From the NCBI GenBank assembly GCA_009778915.1, contig WRFH01000001.1:372001-436000 (forward strand): a stretch of 64,000 bases of DNA. The letters are read 5' to 3'. Origin of the DNA: Elusimicrobiota bacterium (lineage in GTDB: Bacteria; Elusimicrobiota; Elusimicrobia; Elusimicrobiales; Elusimicrobiaceae). The notes under the pieces are model-generated. The model did not search any database, was not told the origin of the DNA, and was given only the letters and a program-made list of their open reading frames with translations. Numbering within the stretch: the stretch's first letter is position 1; the number at the start of each line of letters is the position of its first letter. Both the position numbers and the translations under genes were made by a program. Positions 29,657 through 39,186 of this stretch are shown here, one piece after another.

Positions 29657-29790
29657 ACTTAAAAAAGCAGTTAATAACGCTGGCGGCGGTTTTTGTTTTT
29701 GTCTGCGCCGCCGTCGTAATTATAAATTTCGCGCTGAAACGCGCGCCGTATCCTTATGAAAGCAGGAGTATTGCCAATGTCCAAAATTGA
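29653..29790 (+). CDS. Small single-TM protein, 45 aa, between kdsA and kdsD (below ORF-track threshold)
   Basis: MNLKKQLITLAAVFVFVCAAVVIINFALKRAPYPYESRSIANVQN; ATGA overlap with kdsA stop and overlap with kdsD start. Confidence 0.6.
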   Translation: MNLKKQLITLAAVFVFVCAAVVIINFALKRAPYPYESRSIANVQN

Positions 29791-30760
29791 TATAAAAAAA
29801 ACGGCGAATACCGTCTTAGAAATTGAAAGCGCGGAACTTGCGAAGGCGTGCAGAAGCGTTGACAAAAATTTTATCGCGGCCGTTGAGTCTGTTAAGAAAA
29901 GCAAGGGCCGCGTCGTCGTGCTGGGCATAGGCAAGAGCGGGATTATAGGACGCAAAATTGCGGCCACGTTATCTTCGACCGGCACGCCCGCGCTTTTCAT
30001 GCACCCGACGGAGGCTCTGCACGGGGACCTCGGCATGATTGCGTCCGGCGATATCATTTTGGCGCTGTCATTTTCCGGTAACACCGAGGAAATCAGCAAA
30101 ATTATTCCGTCTCTTAACAAACGCAAACTTACGGTTATTTCCATGACGGGCAATGAAAATTCAAAGCTTGCCAGAATGTCCGACATTCATATAAAAATGC
30201 ACGTCGGCAAAGAGGCGTGCCCGTACAATCTGGCGCCGACGTCGTCCACTACCGTTATGCTCGCGCTCGGCGACGCTATGGCTATTACGCTTATGAAACT
30301 CAAACATTTTGAGGAAAAAGATTTTGCCGTGTTCCACCCGGGCGGCATGCTTGGCAAACTTCTGACGAACAAAGTACGCGATATTATGAGCACCGGCGCG
30401 CTTAACCCGACGGTAACGCGCGACGCGTTAATCAAAGACGCGCTAGAAGTGATGACGCGGACAAAAGCCGGCGCGACAAGCGTCGTCGACGGGAAAGGCC
30501 GGCTGCTTGGTTTCTTTACCGACGGGGATTTAAGGCGCAATTTGCAGAAAGACGCGCAGATTCTGACTAAAAAAATATCCGACCTTATGACAAAACACCC
30601 GACGGCGGTTTATGAAGACACCTCCGCCGCGGAAGCCGCGAAAATCATTGCCGCTAAACGCATTGACAACGTGCCAGTGCTTAACAAACGCGGCGTTGTC
30701 ACCGGCATTTTGGACAAAAGCGATTTGACCGAATTTCTGACGTTAACAGAAAAGAAATGA
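29777..30760 (+). CDS. kdsD: Arabinose-5-phosphate isomerase (KpsF/GutQ) with CBS domains
   Basis: SIS domain GIGKSGIIGRKIAATLSSTGTPALFMHPTEALHGDLGMI; two CBS domains. Confidence 0.93.
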   Translation: MSKIDIKKTANTVLEIESAELAKACRSVDKNFIAAVESVKKSKGRVVVLGIGKSGIIGRKIAATLSSTGTPALFMHPTEALHGDLGMIASGDIILALSFSGNTEEISKIIPSLNKRKLTVISMTGNENSKLARMSDIHIKMHVGKEACPYNLAPTSSTTVMLALGDAMAITLMKLKHFEEKDFAVFHPGGMLGKLLTNKVRDIMSTGALNPTVTRDALIKDALEVMTRTKAGATSVVDGKGRLLGFFTDGDLRRNLQKDAQILTKKISDLMTKHPTAVYEDTSAAEAAKIIAAKRIDNVPVLNKRGVVTGILDKSDLTEFLTLTEKK

Positions 30761-31275
30761 GAAAATTAATTTTCCTCCTGCCGTTTTTTTTGCTTGCCTG
30801 CGGCGGCCCTTCCGCGCCGGAGGGAGATGAGGAGCCCGGCGTACAGACGGCGGAGTCCGCCGTTATTTATGAGGCGCAGAGCGGCCAGCACACGTGGATA
30901 CTTAACGTAAAAACCGCAAAATTTTACGAGGATAAAGACACGGCGTTTCTGACGGAACCGCAGCTGCAGTTCCGCGACGGTGACAAAAATATGAGTTCCA
31001 TAAGCGGCGACACCGGCACCGCCTCGCTGAAAGACGGCACTATTGTTCTGGAAGGCAACGTTTACGGAAAATCCGTCACCCAGAACGCCGAACTAAAAAC
31101 CACAATTTTGAATTACGATATCAAGAATAAGAAAATATGGACCGACGAAACCGTTTACGTCAAACGCGGCGGCGTGGTTGTGCGCGCCAAAGGTTTGCGC
31201 GCGAACGGTGATTTGTCGGAAGTGGAATTTAAAGGCCAGACGACGACCATACCTCAAAATGAAACAGATTTTTAA
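30757..31275 (+). CDS. lptC: LPS export periplasmic protein LptC-like lipoprotein
   Basis: Lipobox FFLLACGG; LptC-like strands; position between kdsD and lptA. Confidence 0.75.
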   Translation: MRKLIFLLPFFLLACGGPSAPEGDEEPGVQTAESAVIYEAQSGQHTWILNVKTAKFYEDKDTAFLTEPQLQFRDGDKNMSSISGDTGTASLKDGTIVLEGNVYGKSVTQNAELKTTILNYDIKNKKIWTDETVYVKRGGVVVRAKGLRANGDLSEVEFKGQTTTIPQNETDF

Positions 31276-32032
31276 ACTTTTTTTATTTCTTATCCCTTGC
31301 GCCGCGGCGGCGCAGCAACTGCCGCCCGGGCTGCTCGGCGGCATGCTTAAAAGCGACTCCTGGGTTATCCGCAAAGACGCGCAGCAGGAAGAATTTAAAG
31401 GCAATGTCAGTTATGACAGCGGTCTATACAAATTAAAATCGGATTACGCCTTGTCAGACCGCGCGAAAAATACTTTTACTTTAGACGGCAATGTTTATCT
31501 TATGAATAAAGACACGGCGGGCGCGATGACGGAACTTTATTCGAAAAACGCAGTTTTTAACACGTTAACGCAGCAGGGCCGCGCGGCCGCTTATCCGCAA
31601 AAACCGCTGCAGATTTTTTACACGGTGCCGGACATATATAAGGTAGAGGCGCAGGGGAAAACTTTGAATATCGACGGCAAAAAGCAAACGCTGGAACTTA
31701 AGGACAATGTAAAAATAAAATATACGGAGCCGTATGATTTCGCGCTGGCTTTTGCCGACACCGCTTTTATAGACCGCGCCAAAAATACCGCGCGGCTGAC
31801 CGGCAACGCTGAGCTTGACAACAAAAATTACACCGCGCGCGCGGAAGATATATTTTACGACGGGGCTGCCGGCCTGATAACCGTTACCGGCAATTATCCG
31901 CTTTTTACTATGGTTAACGACGACGCGTCCGCCGCGCTGCAAAGCGACAAGGTAACCGTCAACACCGTCACCAAAAATGTTGAAGCCAGCGGCCGCATAA
32001 GCGGCTGGGTAGCGCCGAAACAGACAAAATAA
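31259..32032 (+). CDS. lptA: LptA/OstA-like LPS transport protein
   Basis: Signal peptide; repeated OstA strands EFKGNVSYDSGLYKLKSDYALSDRAKNTFTLDGNVYL. Confidence 0.78.
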   Translation: MKQIFKLFLFLIPCAAAAQQLPPGLLGGMLKSDSWVIRKDAQQEEFKGNVSYDSGLYKLKSDYALSDRAKNTFTLDGNVYLMNKDTAGAMTELYSKNAVFNTLTQQGRAAAYPQKPLQIFYTVPDIYKVEAQGKTLNIDGKKQTLELKDNVKIKYTEPYDFALAFADTAFIDRAKNTARLTGNAELDNKNYTARAEDIFYDGAAGLITVTGNYPLFTMVNDDASAALQSDKVTVNTVTKNVEASGRISGWVAPKQTK

Positions 32033-32095
32033 TAAGATGTTTTTACATCTCTCCGTGACAGGGGGGTATTGTTTAAAACACGGACATACAAATTA

Positions 32096-32297
32096 TTTTC
32101 TCCCTTTCGTAAAGGGAGTACCCGCGAAGCGGGGGAGGGATTTAATATTAGCGACGTTAGGAGAGGATTATAAAGGGCCTTTATAAAATGCCGTGTAAAA
32201 AATAAGTTTTACGTCTATTAAATCCCTCCACTGCGGCGCGCCCTAAAGGGCGCAAACGGCAAAGGCCGCAGGTACTCCCTTTACGAAAGGGAGAAAA
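32096..32297. repeat. Two-part inverted-repeat (MITE-like) intergenic element
   Basis: TTTTCTCCCTTTCGTAAAGGGAGTACC ... GGGAGGGATTTAATA ... TATTAAATCCCTCC ... GGTACTCCCTTTACGAAAGGGAGAAAA. Confidence 0.9.
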
Positions 32298-32384
32298 CAG
32301 ATATATCCATAAATAGAACATTTCTCTGTCCTCTCTCCCTGTTAGGGAGAGGAAAAAAATTGGAGGACGGAGCCTTAATACATC

Positions 32385-32413
32385 TTGACAAAACAGCTGT
32401 ATAGGATTATACT
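32385..32413 (+). promoter_or_regulatory. Near-consensus sigma70 promoter with ~140 nt leader
   Basis: TTGACA-17 bp-TATACT; leader contains hairpin 32451-32488. Confidence 0.7.
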
Positions 32414-32555
32414 TGTAGTATAAGATTTTGGTTCTAGCTCCGTGTTTGAGCGGGTTTAACGTCTGAAAAAGACAGTTTTTTAACCCGGGTCATCAGGAGC
32501 AAAGTTTTTTGTTATTATGAGGTTTTAAACAGTTTTATATTTTCACGGAGGCTTT

Positions 32556-35500
32556 ATGGCCGAGGATACTAATAAAAAAGACAGCTTTACGTTCAGCGAT
32601 AAAATTAAGGACACTAAACCCGCTCCCGTACCGTTTACCAAACGTTTTTCCGCCTCAAAAGTGGGCTCGGACGGGAAACCCAAAAAGACTTTCTTTGAAC
32701 GCACAAAAAGGGACGCGCCTTTTTTTATAGCGGCGCTTATCGTGCTTCTTTTACTGCCGTTCTTTATTAAATTTACCGGCACGGGAGCCGACGAGAGCGA
32801 CATTATCGTCAGAAACCCCTACGAACCCGTGACGGACGCCGGTTCCGCCTATGACCAGTGTCTGGACGAGAACGGCCAGCTTATTGACGGCTGCGTTGCC
32901 GGCGCGTCCGGCAGGGACTCTATTGATATGTTGAGGGACGCTATCGCGCAGGGCGAACCCGCGCCGGAAGCCGCCTCTCTTACTTACACTCCCACGCCGT
33001 CCGTTTCTTCGCCGGAGTCACGTTCCGCTTATACTGATTTAAGAAGTTCCGCTCCGTCCGGCATGGGCCGCGCAATGGCCGTCAGACAGCCGACGAATAT
33101 CGGCACTTTACGCCCGGGCGAAGCCGCCCGCGCGGGCGGCCGCGTTAACCCGGGTTTCGGGCCTGTAGCGGCGTCAGCCGCGCAGACGGGGCCCAATGCT
33201 CCGGCCAAACCTTCTAAACCTATTACATTACAGCCGTTAACCGGCGCCAGCAGATTAGGCCGCAGCGTTACCGGCGAGGCCGCATTAGCCGAAGCCCAGC
33301 GCTCTTTGGGTGCCATGGGCAAAAGCAACGCTATGCAGGCATTAATGGACGCGCAGTTAGGCAGGCCGACGGTAGGTCCCGGCGGCGGTTTAGGCGCGGG
33401 CAGAGTCGGCGGTGGCGGCGGCGGCAGCGGTTTGAACAACAAATGGTCTTACCAAGGCCAGAAACCGTGGTGGTGGGACATGATGGAAAAACGCGCCCAA
33501 ATGAAATGGGAATTCTGGTTTAAACTGTGGAGCGACCCGCTGAAAAAATTTGTAGATTCCTTCGGTTTCGCAATGGCCTGCTGTTTAATTTCGGGACAGG
33601 ACGATTGTTCTGTAGGTAAATTCTGGGGACAAGCGGCGAAAGACGCTTCTGACGGTACTTGTGGCGATAATACTGGAACGAATTGGGATCCTTCTGCACA
33701 TAAAGGCCAGCGTTTTCCTAAAACTAAAGAAGAGTGTTGTTGTGTGGTATTTGCTGGTGGTAGCGACTGTAATAAAGATGGTGGTCCTTACTCGGCATGT
33801 ATGGGAAAAAAAGATGGAGATATTCCTTTTTCGAAACCAAACGATAAAACTGACGCCGTCGGCCCGTGGAAACAGAGGACCAGCTGCTGGGGCTATCACA
33901 GCGGCGCTAAAGCCGCGATTAGTAAGACTTGCGACGGCTGGAATGTGTCTTTTGAACCCAACAAAAAGGTTAAGGGAGACATATACCATTATGTGGTGGT
34001 AAGGTCAAAGGATACGTCCTCGAACCAGAATTTACTTTGCGGCAATCTTCCCGCCGAAAAATACAAAACCGACTGGACCGGCGATGCGGCGCAGGATACA
34101 AGCTTTGGAGGCGTAGCCCAAGCACAATCAAAGGCCGACGCGAAATGCAAAGCGGCGGTAAAAACGTTTAATGATGCAAAAGATGCCCTCGATAAAGGCA
34201 ATATGGCTGGTACTGAGGCGGCAAACAAAGCACAGGCCGTTCCGGGAGCCGGTACTCCCGCCGGGGATTGTATAGTGCGTATTGAAGGTTTAGACCAGAG
34301 AATTACCGATGCGGAAAAGTATGCAAACAGCTGTTGGGGAGATAGAAAAAGAAGTGAAGCCGAATGTAAAACTTTAGATGCTAACTTAGCTGCATTAAAA
34401 GATAGCAGAGACAAAGAAAACAAAAAATGCGACCAGGAAAACGCCAAGCAGAAAAAGGAAGAGCAGGCTGCTGCCGCCGCGCAAGGCCGTCCTGCGGTTA
34501 TAGCATATACCGGCGGAAAAGGAACGGCTGGCTTACAGGACGCGCTTAACAGAGCCGCGAAAGATGTTGACGATAACTGCAAATGCGACGATGTGGCACA
34601 GGCCAGCATGAGCGCTAACTTTGCATACTGCAAGGGTAAATCAACCGGCTTTGACAACAACATAGCCCAGGATGACTGCGTAATTTATGTGCAGAGCGGA
34701 AAAGAGTTCAACGTTGACGTCATGAGGGAAGCCCTTGTCAAGAACTTTATACCTTCTATTTATGACTGCGCGCCCGACGGCACGAATCCTGTCCAAGGCC
34801 AGCGCACATGCCGTGATGTGCTTGCATATATACACGTCAAATATATAGGCGCGATAGCCACGGATAAGCCGATAGCGCAGGCGGTCAGCGTCATCGGTGC
34901 GGCAACAGCACCAAAAGGAAAGGGCGAAAAAGACTTCGAATATCCTTATCCTAAGCCGAACGCTACAGCGAAACAAAGCGGCCCGGTGCCACAAACGGTG
35001 AATGTGCTTACTTGGTCGCAATTTAATAAAAATTACCAAGGCACAAGGTCTGACATGTGTGAAGTAGACAAACCGCTGGGTGAAAAAGGTAAAGTGCCGG
35101 AGGCGGCGCCTACAGGCGTGGCGGTTACCGATGTCGTTGATGAATCGTTTGCGCCAAAGGCGGTTGATTCAAATACTTTTAAGGCTGACGATTACCATCT
35201 CGTGATGGATATTATAGACGGCAAGCTTTATGCCGCCGCTAAAATGCCGGATAAACGTTATACGTTTAAGTCAAGCGCCGGCGGCGGAATTGATATCCAG
35301 TGCAGCCCCGCCCCGATTGTCGCCGTATCTTCCTGCTGTAAGGATATGGAAGGTACGACGTTGAAAAAACTGAACCTGGCAATAAGAGGCGGGATACACG
35401 GCGACTATGATATAACTTCCCTGGCGCAGGATACAAACAACGCCGACAAAATCAAATGCGCCTGCGGAACCGATATTGCTAATATTAAGCAATGCAAGGC

Positions 35501-36251
35501 TCCGCCACCGCCTCAGAAACAACTGGATCCGTATCAATGTAGTCAAAACAGTTCTTTCCAAGATATTTTGAATAAGGATATTGATGTTGAAACGCTTAGA
35601 CAGCTTAAGGTTACTTGCGGCCATTGTTATGAGGTCATTGTCAATTATATTGCGGCACAGACCGGTATGGATTCGGAAAAGATAGACCAGTCCATACAGG
35701 CGAGAACTTTCAAACAACAGACAGTAAGTTTGAGTCTGTACTTAAAAGCAATACGCAATAACCCGCAGGTGCGAGCCACCGAAGGAGACAACGGACCCAT
35801 ACCGGGCGAATTAGTTTGCGCTTTTGCGACGCAGGTTATGAAAGCCCTTCCACAGAAAGATATGATGAATCACCCCGTGAGAGGTTTGGTGGGATTTATT
35901 AGTGCTAAATGGTCTAGCATGTTTGGATATCCTCTGCCTGCTGGCGATAAGTTCTTTCCACTTCAGGGAATGGCGAATAAAACTCCAAAGAGTTCAGATG
36001 AGATATGGACTTGTTTAGACCGTGATCCAAGCAGCCGTGCGTGCAATAATTTTAAATACACGTGTGATTTTTTCAAAGGTACGATAGTAAATGAGAAAGA
36101 CTTCCAATACTATCTTGACGCTTTCTGTCAACATCAATACAAAAATACCGGCAATACGACTGGTAAAACAGGACAAGCCGGAGGAACTGAGGGATTCTGT
36201 CAAGTAGTAAAGAACCCAGTGACCGGACTTGACGAGTGTGCAACTACTTAA
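32556..36251 (+). CDS. Very large Cys-rich, membrane-anchored hypothetical protein (1231 aa)
   Basis: Continuous ORF; single TM near aa 57-75 (DAPFFIAALIVLLLLPFFIKF), Pro/Ala/Gly-rich stalk, GGGGGGSG linker, then many CC/CCC motifs. Confidence 0.8.
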   Translation: MAEDTNKKDSFTFSDKIKDTKPAPVPFTKRFSASKVGSDGKPKKTFFERTKRDAPFFIAALIVLLLLPFFIKFTGTGADESDIIVRNPYEPVTDAGSAYDQCLDENGQLIDGCVAGASGRDSIDMLRDAIAQGEPAPEAASLTYTPTPSVSSPESRSAYTDLRSSAPSGMGRAMAVRQPTNIGTLRPGEAARAGGRVNPGFGPVAASAAQTGPNAPAKPSKPITLQPLTGASRLGRSVTGEAALAEAQRSLGAMGKSNAMQALMDAQLGRPTVGPGGGLGAGRVGGGGGGSGLNNKWSYQGQKPWWWDMMEKRAQMKWEFWFKLWSDPLKKFVDSFGFAMACCLISGQDDCSVGKFWGQAAKDASDGTCGDNTGTNWDPSAHKGQRFPKTKEECCCVVFAGGSDCNKDGGPYSACMGKKDGDIPFSKPNDKTDAVGPWKQRTSCWGYHSGAKAAISKTCDGWNVSFEPNKKVKGDIYHYVVVRSKDTSSNQNLLCGNLPAEKYKTDWTGDAAQDTSFGGVAQAQSKADAKCKAAVKTFNDAKDALDKGNMAGTEAANKAQAVPGAGTPAGDCIVRIEGLDQRITDAEKYANSCWGDRKRSEAECKTLDANLAALKDSRDKENKKCDQENAKQKKEEQAAAAAQGRPAVIAYTGGKGTAGLQDALNRAAKDVDDNCKCDDVAQASMSANFAYCKGKSTGFDNNIAQDDCVIYVQSGKEFNVDVMREALVKNFIPSIYDCAPDGTNPVQGQRTCRDVLAYIHVKYIGAIATDKPIAQAVSVIGAATAPKGKGEKDFEYPYPKPNATAKQSGPVPQTVNVLTWSQFNKNYQGTRSDMCEVDKPLGEKGKVPEAAPTGVAVTDVVDESFAPKAVDSNTFKADDYHLVMDIIDGKLYAAAKMPDKRYTFKSSAGGGIDIQCSPAPIVAVSSCCKDMEGTTLKKLNLAIRGGIHGDYDITSLAQDTNNADKIKCACGTDIANIKQCKAPPPPQKQLDPYQCSQNSSFQDILNKDIDVETLRQLKVTCGHCYEVIVNYIAAQTGMDSEKIDQSIQARTFKQQTVSLSLYLKAIRNNPQVRATEGDNGPIPGELVCAFATQVMKALPQKDMMNHPVRGLVGFISAKWSSMFGYPLPAGDKFFPLQGMANKTPKSSDEIWTCLDRDPSSRACNNFKYTCDFFKGTIVNEKDFQYYLDAFCQHQYKNTGNTTGKTGQAGGTEGFCQVVKNPVTGLDECATT

Positions 36252-36267
36252 ATTAATAATGTCTTAA

Positions 36268-36305
36268 TGATACCACCCGTCCTTAGAACGGGTGGTATTT
36301 TTTTA
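36268..36305 (+). terminator. Terminator (bidirectional)
   Basis: ATACCACCCGTccttagAACGGGTGGTAT then T7; lies between convergent genes. Confidence 0.85.
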
Positions 36306-39128
36306 TTTAAACTCTTTTTTTAGATATTTGGCGGTGTAGGATTCTTTGGCGTTCAGAATGTCTCTCGGCGTGCCCTCGGCTATTATGTAGCCGCCTTTGT
36401 CGCCGCCTTCGGGACCAAGGTCTATCACCCAGTCCGCGGTTTTGATGATATCCAGATTGTGCTCTATTATCAGCACCGTGTTGCCTGTGTCTGACAGACG
36501 GTGCAGCACGCCCAGCAGCTTGTCGATGTCCGCCATATGAAGGCCCGTCGTAGGCTCGTCTAAAATATATAAAGTCTTGCCGGTGGCGCGGCGGCTTAAC
36601 TCGTGCGCCAGCTTGACGCGTTGCGCTTCCCCGCCGGAAAGCGTCGTCGCGCTCTGGCCAAGTTTTATGTAACCCAGACCAACGTCGTCCAGCGTTTTCA
36701 TTATTTTTTGAATCCTCGGGATATTGTCAAAAAATTGCACGGCCTGCGTCACGCTCATGTCCAGCACGTCGGCAATGCTTTTCCCTTTGAAATGGACGGA
36801 CAAAGTGTCCTCGTTAAATCTTTTGCCGTTGCACTCCTCGCACTTGACATAAATGTCCGGCAGAAACTGCATCTGGATTTTCAAAATTCCGTCGCCCTCG
36901 CACTTCTCGCACCTGCCGCCTTTTACGTTAAAGGAAAATCTGCCCGGGCCGTAACCGCGGCGTTTAGCTTCCGGCATTTGCGCGAACAAGTCCCGTATAT
37001 GTCCGAAGACGCCGGTGTAGGTCGCCGGGTTAGAGCGCGGCGTTTTGCCGATGGGACTTTGGTCAACGATAACCACTTTGTCAATGTGCTCAAGCCCTTT
37101 GATGGCTTTGTGTTCGCCGGGGATGTCCTTGGCGTTATAAAATTTTTGCGCCAGCGCTTTGTAAAGCACCTGGTGCACGAGGGTAGACTTGCCGCTGCCG
37201 GACACGCCCGTTATGCAGACAAACAGGCCGAGCGGGATTTTTACGTCGATATTTTTGAGGTTAAATTGTTTCGCGCCGATAATCTCCAGCCACTTGTCGC
37301 CCGGCTCCTGCGGTTCCGGATTGTGGTCGACTTTCAGCGTGCCGTTCAAATATTTTGCGGTCAGCGCGTCAGGATTTTTCAAAAAATCGGCCAGCGGTTC
37401 GGACGCTGTTATTTTCCCGCCGTACTCGCCCGCGCGGGGGCCTATTTCGACAATATGGTCCGCCGCTAAAATTGTGTCTTTGTCATGCTCGACGATAATC
37501 AGCGTGTTGTCCAAATCCCGCAGACTTTTGAGTGTGGAAATCAGCCTGTCATTGTCGCGCGGGTGGAGGCCGATGGTCGGCTCGTCAAGCACGTAAAGCA
37601 CGCCGGTTAGCCCGCTGCCTATTTGCGTCGCCAAATGTATGCGCTGACTTTCCCCGCCGGACAGCGTCTGGCTTTTGCGTTCCAGCGTCAGGTAACTCAG
37701 GCCCACGCTGTCTAGGAAACCCAAGCGGCTTTTTATTTCTTTAATAACTTCTTTGGAAATAATTTTTTCTTTTTCTGTGAACTGCAACTCGTTAAAAAAT
37801 TTCATCGCTTCGCCGACTTGGAGTTGCGTTACCTGGGAAATATTTTTGCCGCCAACTTTGACGGCCAGCGCCTCCGGTTTCAGACGGGCGCCTTTGCAGG
37901 CCGGGCAGATATTTTCCCTCATAAATTTATTGTAAATTTCTTCCCGGACAAATTCGGATTCAGACTCCGCGTGGCGGCGGTTTAAGTTGCCGATGACGCC
38001 CTCAAATTCCGTCTCATTATATCCCCACGAAGATTTGTAAGTGCTGCCGTTTCCGCCGTACAAAATTATATTGTGCTGGGCTTTTGTCAATTTGTTCCAC
38101 GGCACGGTCATCGAGATTTTATTTTGGCGGCAAATCTGTTTCAAAATATCATAATAATAACCGGCCCAGCTGCCTGACCAGCGGTTAGTGCGGTTTGTGA
38201 CGGGCGAATCCCAGGCGGCTATCGCGCCCTCGTTAAGCGCGAGCTTGCCGTCGGGGACCACCAAATCTTCGGCCACTTCTATTTTTATGCCCAGCCCATT
38301 GCACTCCGGGCACGCGCCGTAGGGGGAATTGAAGGAAAAAAGTCTGGGCTCCAGTTCGGAAAATCCTATGCCGCAGGCGGCGCACGCGTAATTCTCGCTG
38401 TAAGTAAAATCTTTTTTACCGTCTGAGATTGTCACGAGGCCGCGCGAATATTTGACTGCGGTTTCAATGCTTTCCGTCAGCCTTTCTTTGTCCGCCGCGT
38501 CGACCGAAATTTCGTCCGTCAGAATATCGATGGTATGTTTTTTGTAACGTTCTAAGACGGGCGCGACGGCCAGCGTGATTACCGCGCCGTTAACGCGCGC
38601 TTTGACAAAACCTTCTTTTTTAAATCTTGCAAACAGTTCCTCATAAGTTCCCGCGCGGCCGCGCACGACGGGAGAGAGCACCATAACGGTTTGCCCGTTA
38701 AATTTTTTAAGTATGTCGGCGGTGATAGCCTGCACGCTCCACGCCTCGACTTCCTGTCCGCAGTGCGGGCAGAACCTGTGCCCCACGCGCGCGTAGAGAA
38801 GGCGCAGATAATCATAAAGTTCCGTAACGGTGGCGACGGTGGAACGCGGGTTTTTGCTCGGGTTTCTCTGTTCGATTGAGATGGCGGGGGAAAGGCCTTC
38901 AATGTGTTCCACGTCGGGCTTTTCCATCAGTTCCAGAAACTGGCGGGCGTAGGCGGACATGGATTCGACGTAACGCCGCTGTCCTTCGGCGTAAATAGTG
39001 TCAAACGCTAGCGAACTTTTTCCGCTGCCGGACAATCCGGTAATAACCGTCATTTTTCCGCGCGGAATGTCGACGGAAATATTTTTTAAATTATGCGTTT
39101 TTGCGCCTTTGATTTTGATGAAGTCCAT
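36303..39128 (-). CDS. uvrA: Excinuclease ABC subunit A
   Basis: GAKTHNLKNISVDIPRGKMTVITGLSGSGKSSLAFDTIYAEGQRRYVESMSAYARQFLE; GVSGSGKSTLVHQVL; LSGGEAQRVKLAHEL. Confidence 0.97.
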   Translation of the reverse strand: MDFIKIKGAKTHNLKNISVDIPRGKMTVITGLSGSGKSSLAFDTIYAEGQRRYVESMSAYARQFLELMEKPDVEHIEGLSPAISIEQRNPSKNPRSTVATVTELYDYLRLLYARVGHRFCPHCGQEVEAWSVQAITADILKKFNGQTVMVLSPVVRGRAGTYEELFARFKKEGFVKARVNGAVITLAVAPVLERYKKHTIDILTDEISVDAADKERLTESIETAVKYSRGLVTISDGKKDFTYSENYACAACGIGFSELEPRLFSFNSPYGACPECNGLGIKIEVAEDLVVPDGKLALNEGAIAAWDSPVTNRTNRWSGSWAGYYYDILKQICRQNKISMTVPWNKLTKAQHNIILYGGNGSTYKSSWGYNETEFEGVIGNLNRRHAESESEFVREEIYNKFMRENICPACKGARLKPEALAVKVGGKNISQVTQLQVGEAMKFFNELQFTEKEKIISKEVIKEIKSRLGFLDSVGLSYLTLERKSQTLSGGESQRIHLATQIGSGLTGVLYVLDEPTIGLHPRDNDRLISTLKSLRDLDNTLIIVEHDKDTILAADHIVEIGPRAGEYGGKITASEPLADFLKNPDALTAKYLNGTLKVDHNPEPQEPGDKWLEIIGAKQFNLKNIDVKIPLGLFVCITGVSGSGKSTLVHQVLYKALAQKFYNAKDIPGEHKAIKGLEHIDKVVIVDQSPIGKTPRSNPATYTGVFGHIRDLFAQMPEAKRRGYGPGRFSFNVKGGRCEKCEGDGILKIQMQFLPDIYVKCEECNGKRFNEDTLSVHFKGKSIADVLDMSVTQAVQFFDNIPRIQKIMKTLDDVGLGYIKLGQSATTLSGGEAQRVKLAHELSRRATGKTLYILDEPTTGLHMADIDKLLGVLHRLSDTGNTVLIIEHNLDIIKTADWVIDLGPEGGDKGGYIIAEGTPRDILNAKESYTAKYLKKEFK

Positions 39129-39186
39129 AAATTACCCGCAGTTAAAAGGAAGACATATATACTATTATATCATTTCCTTTATATCG

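Noticed and set aside
36603-37469. 288-aa antisense ORF inside uvrA
   Set aside because: Shadow ORF of uvrA; low-complexity basic translation.
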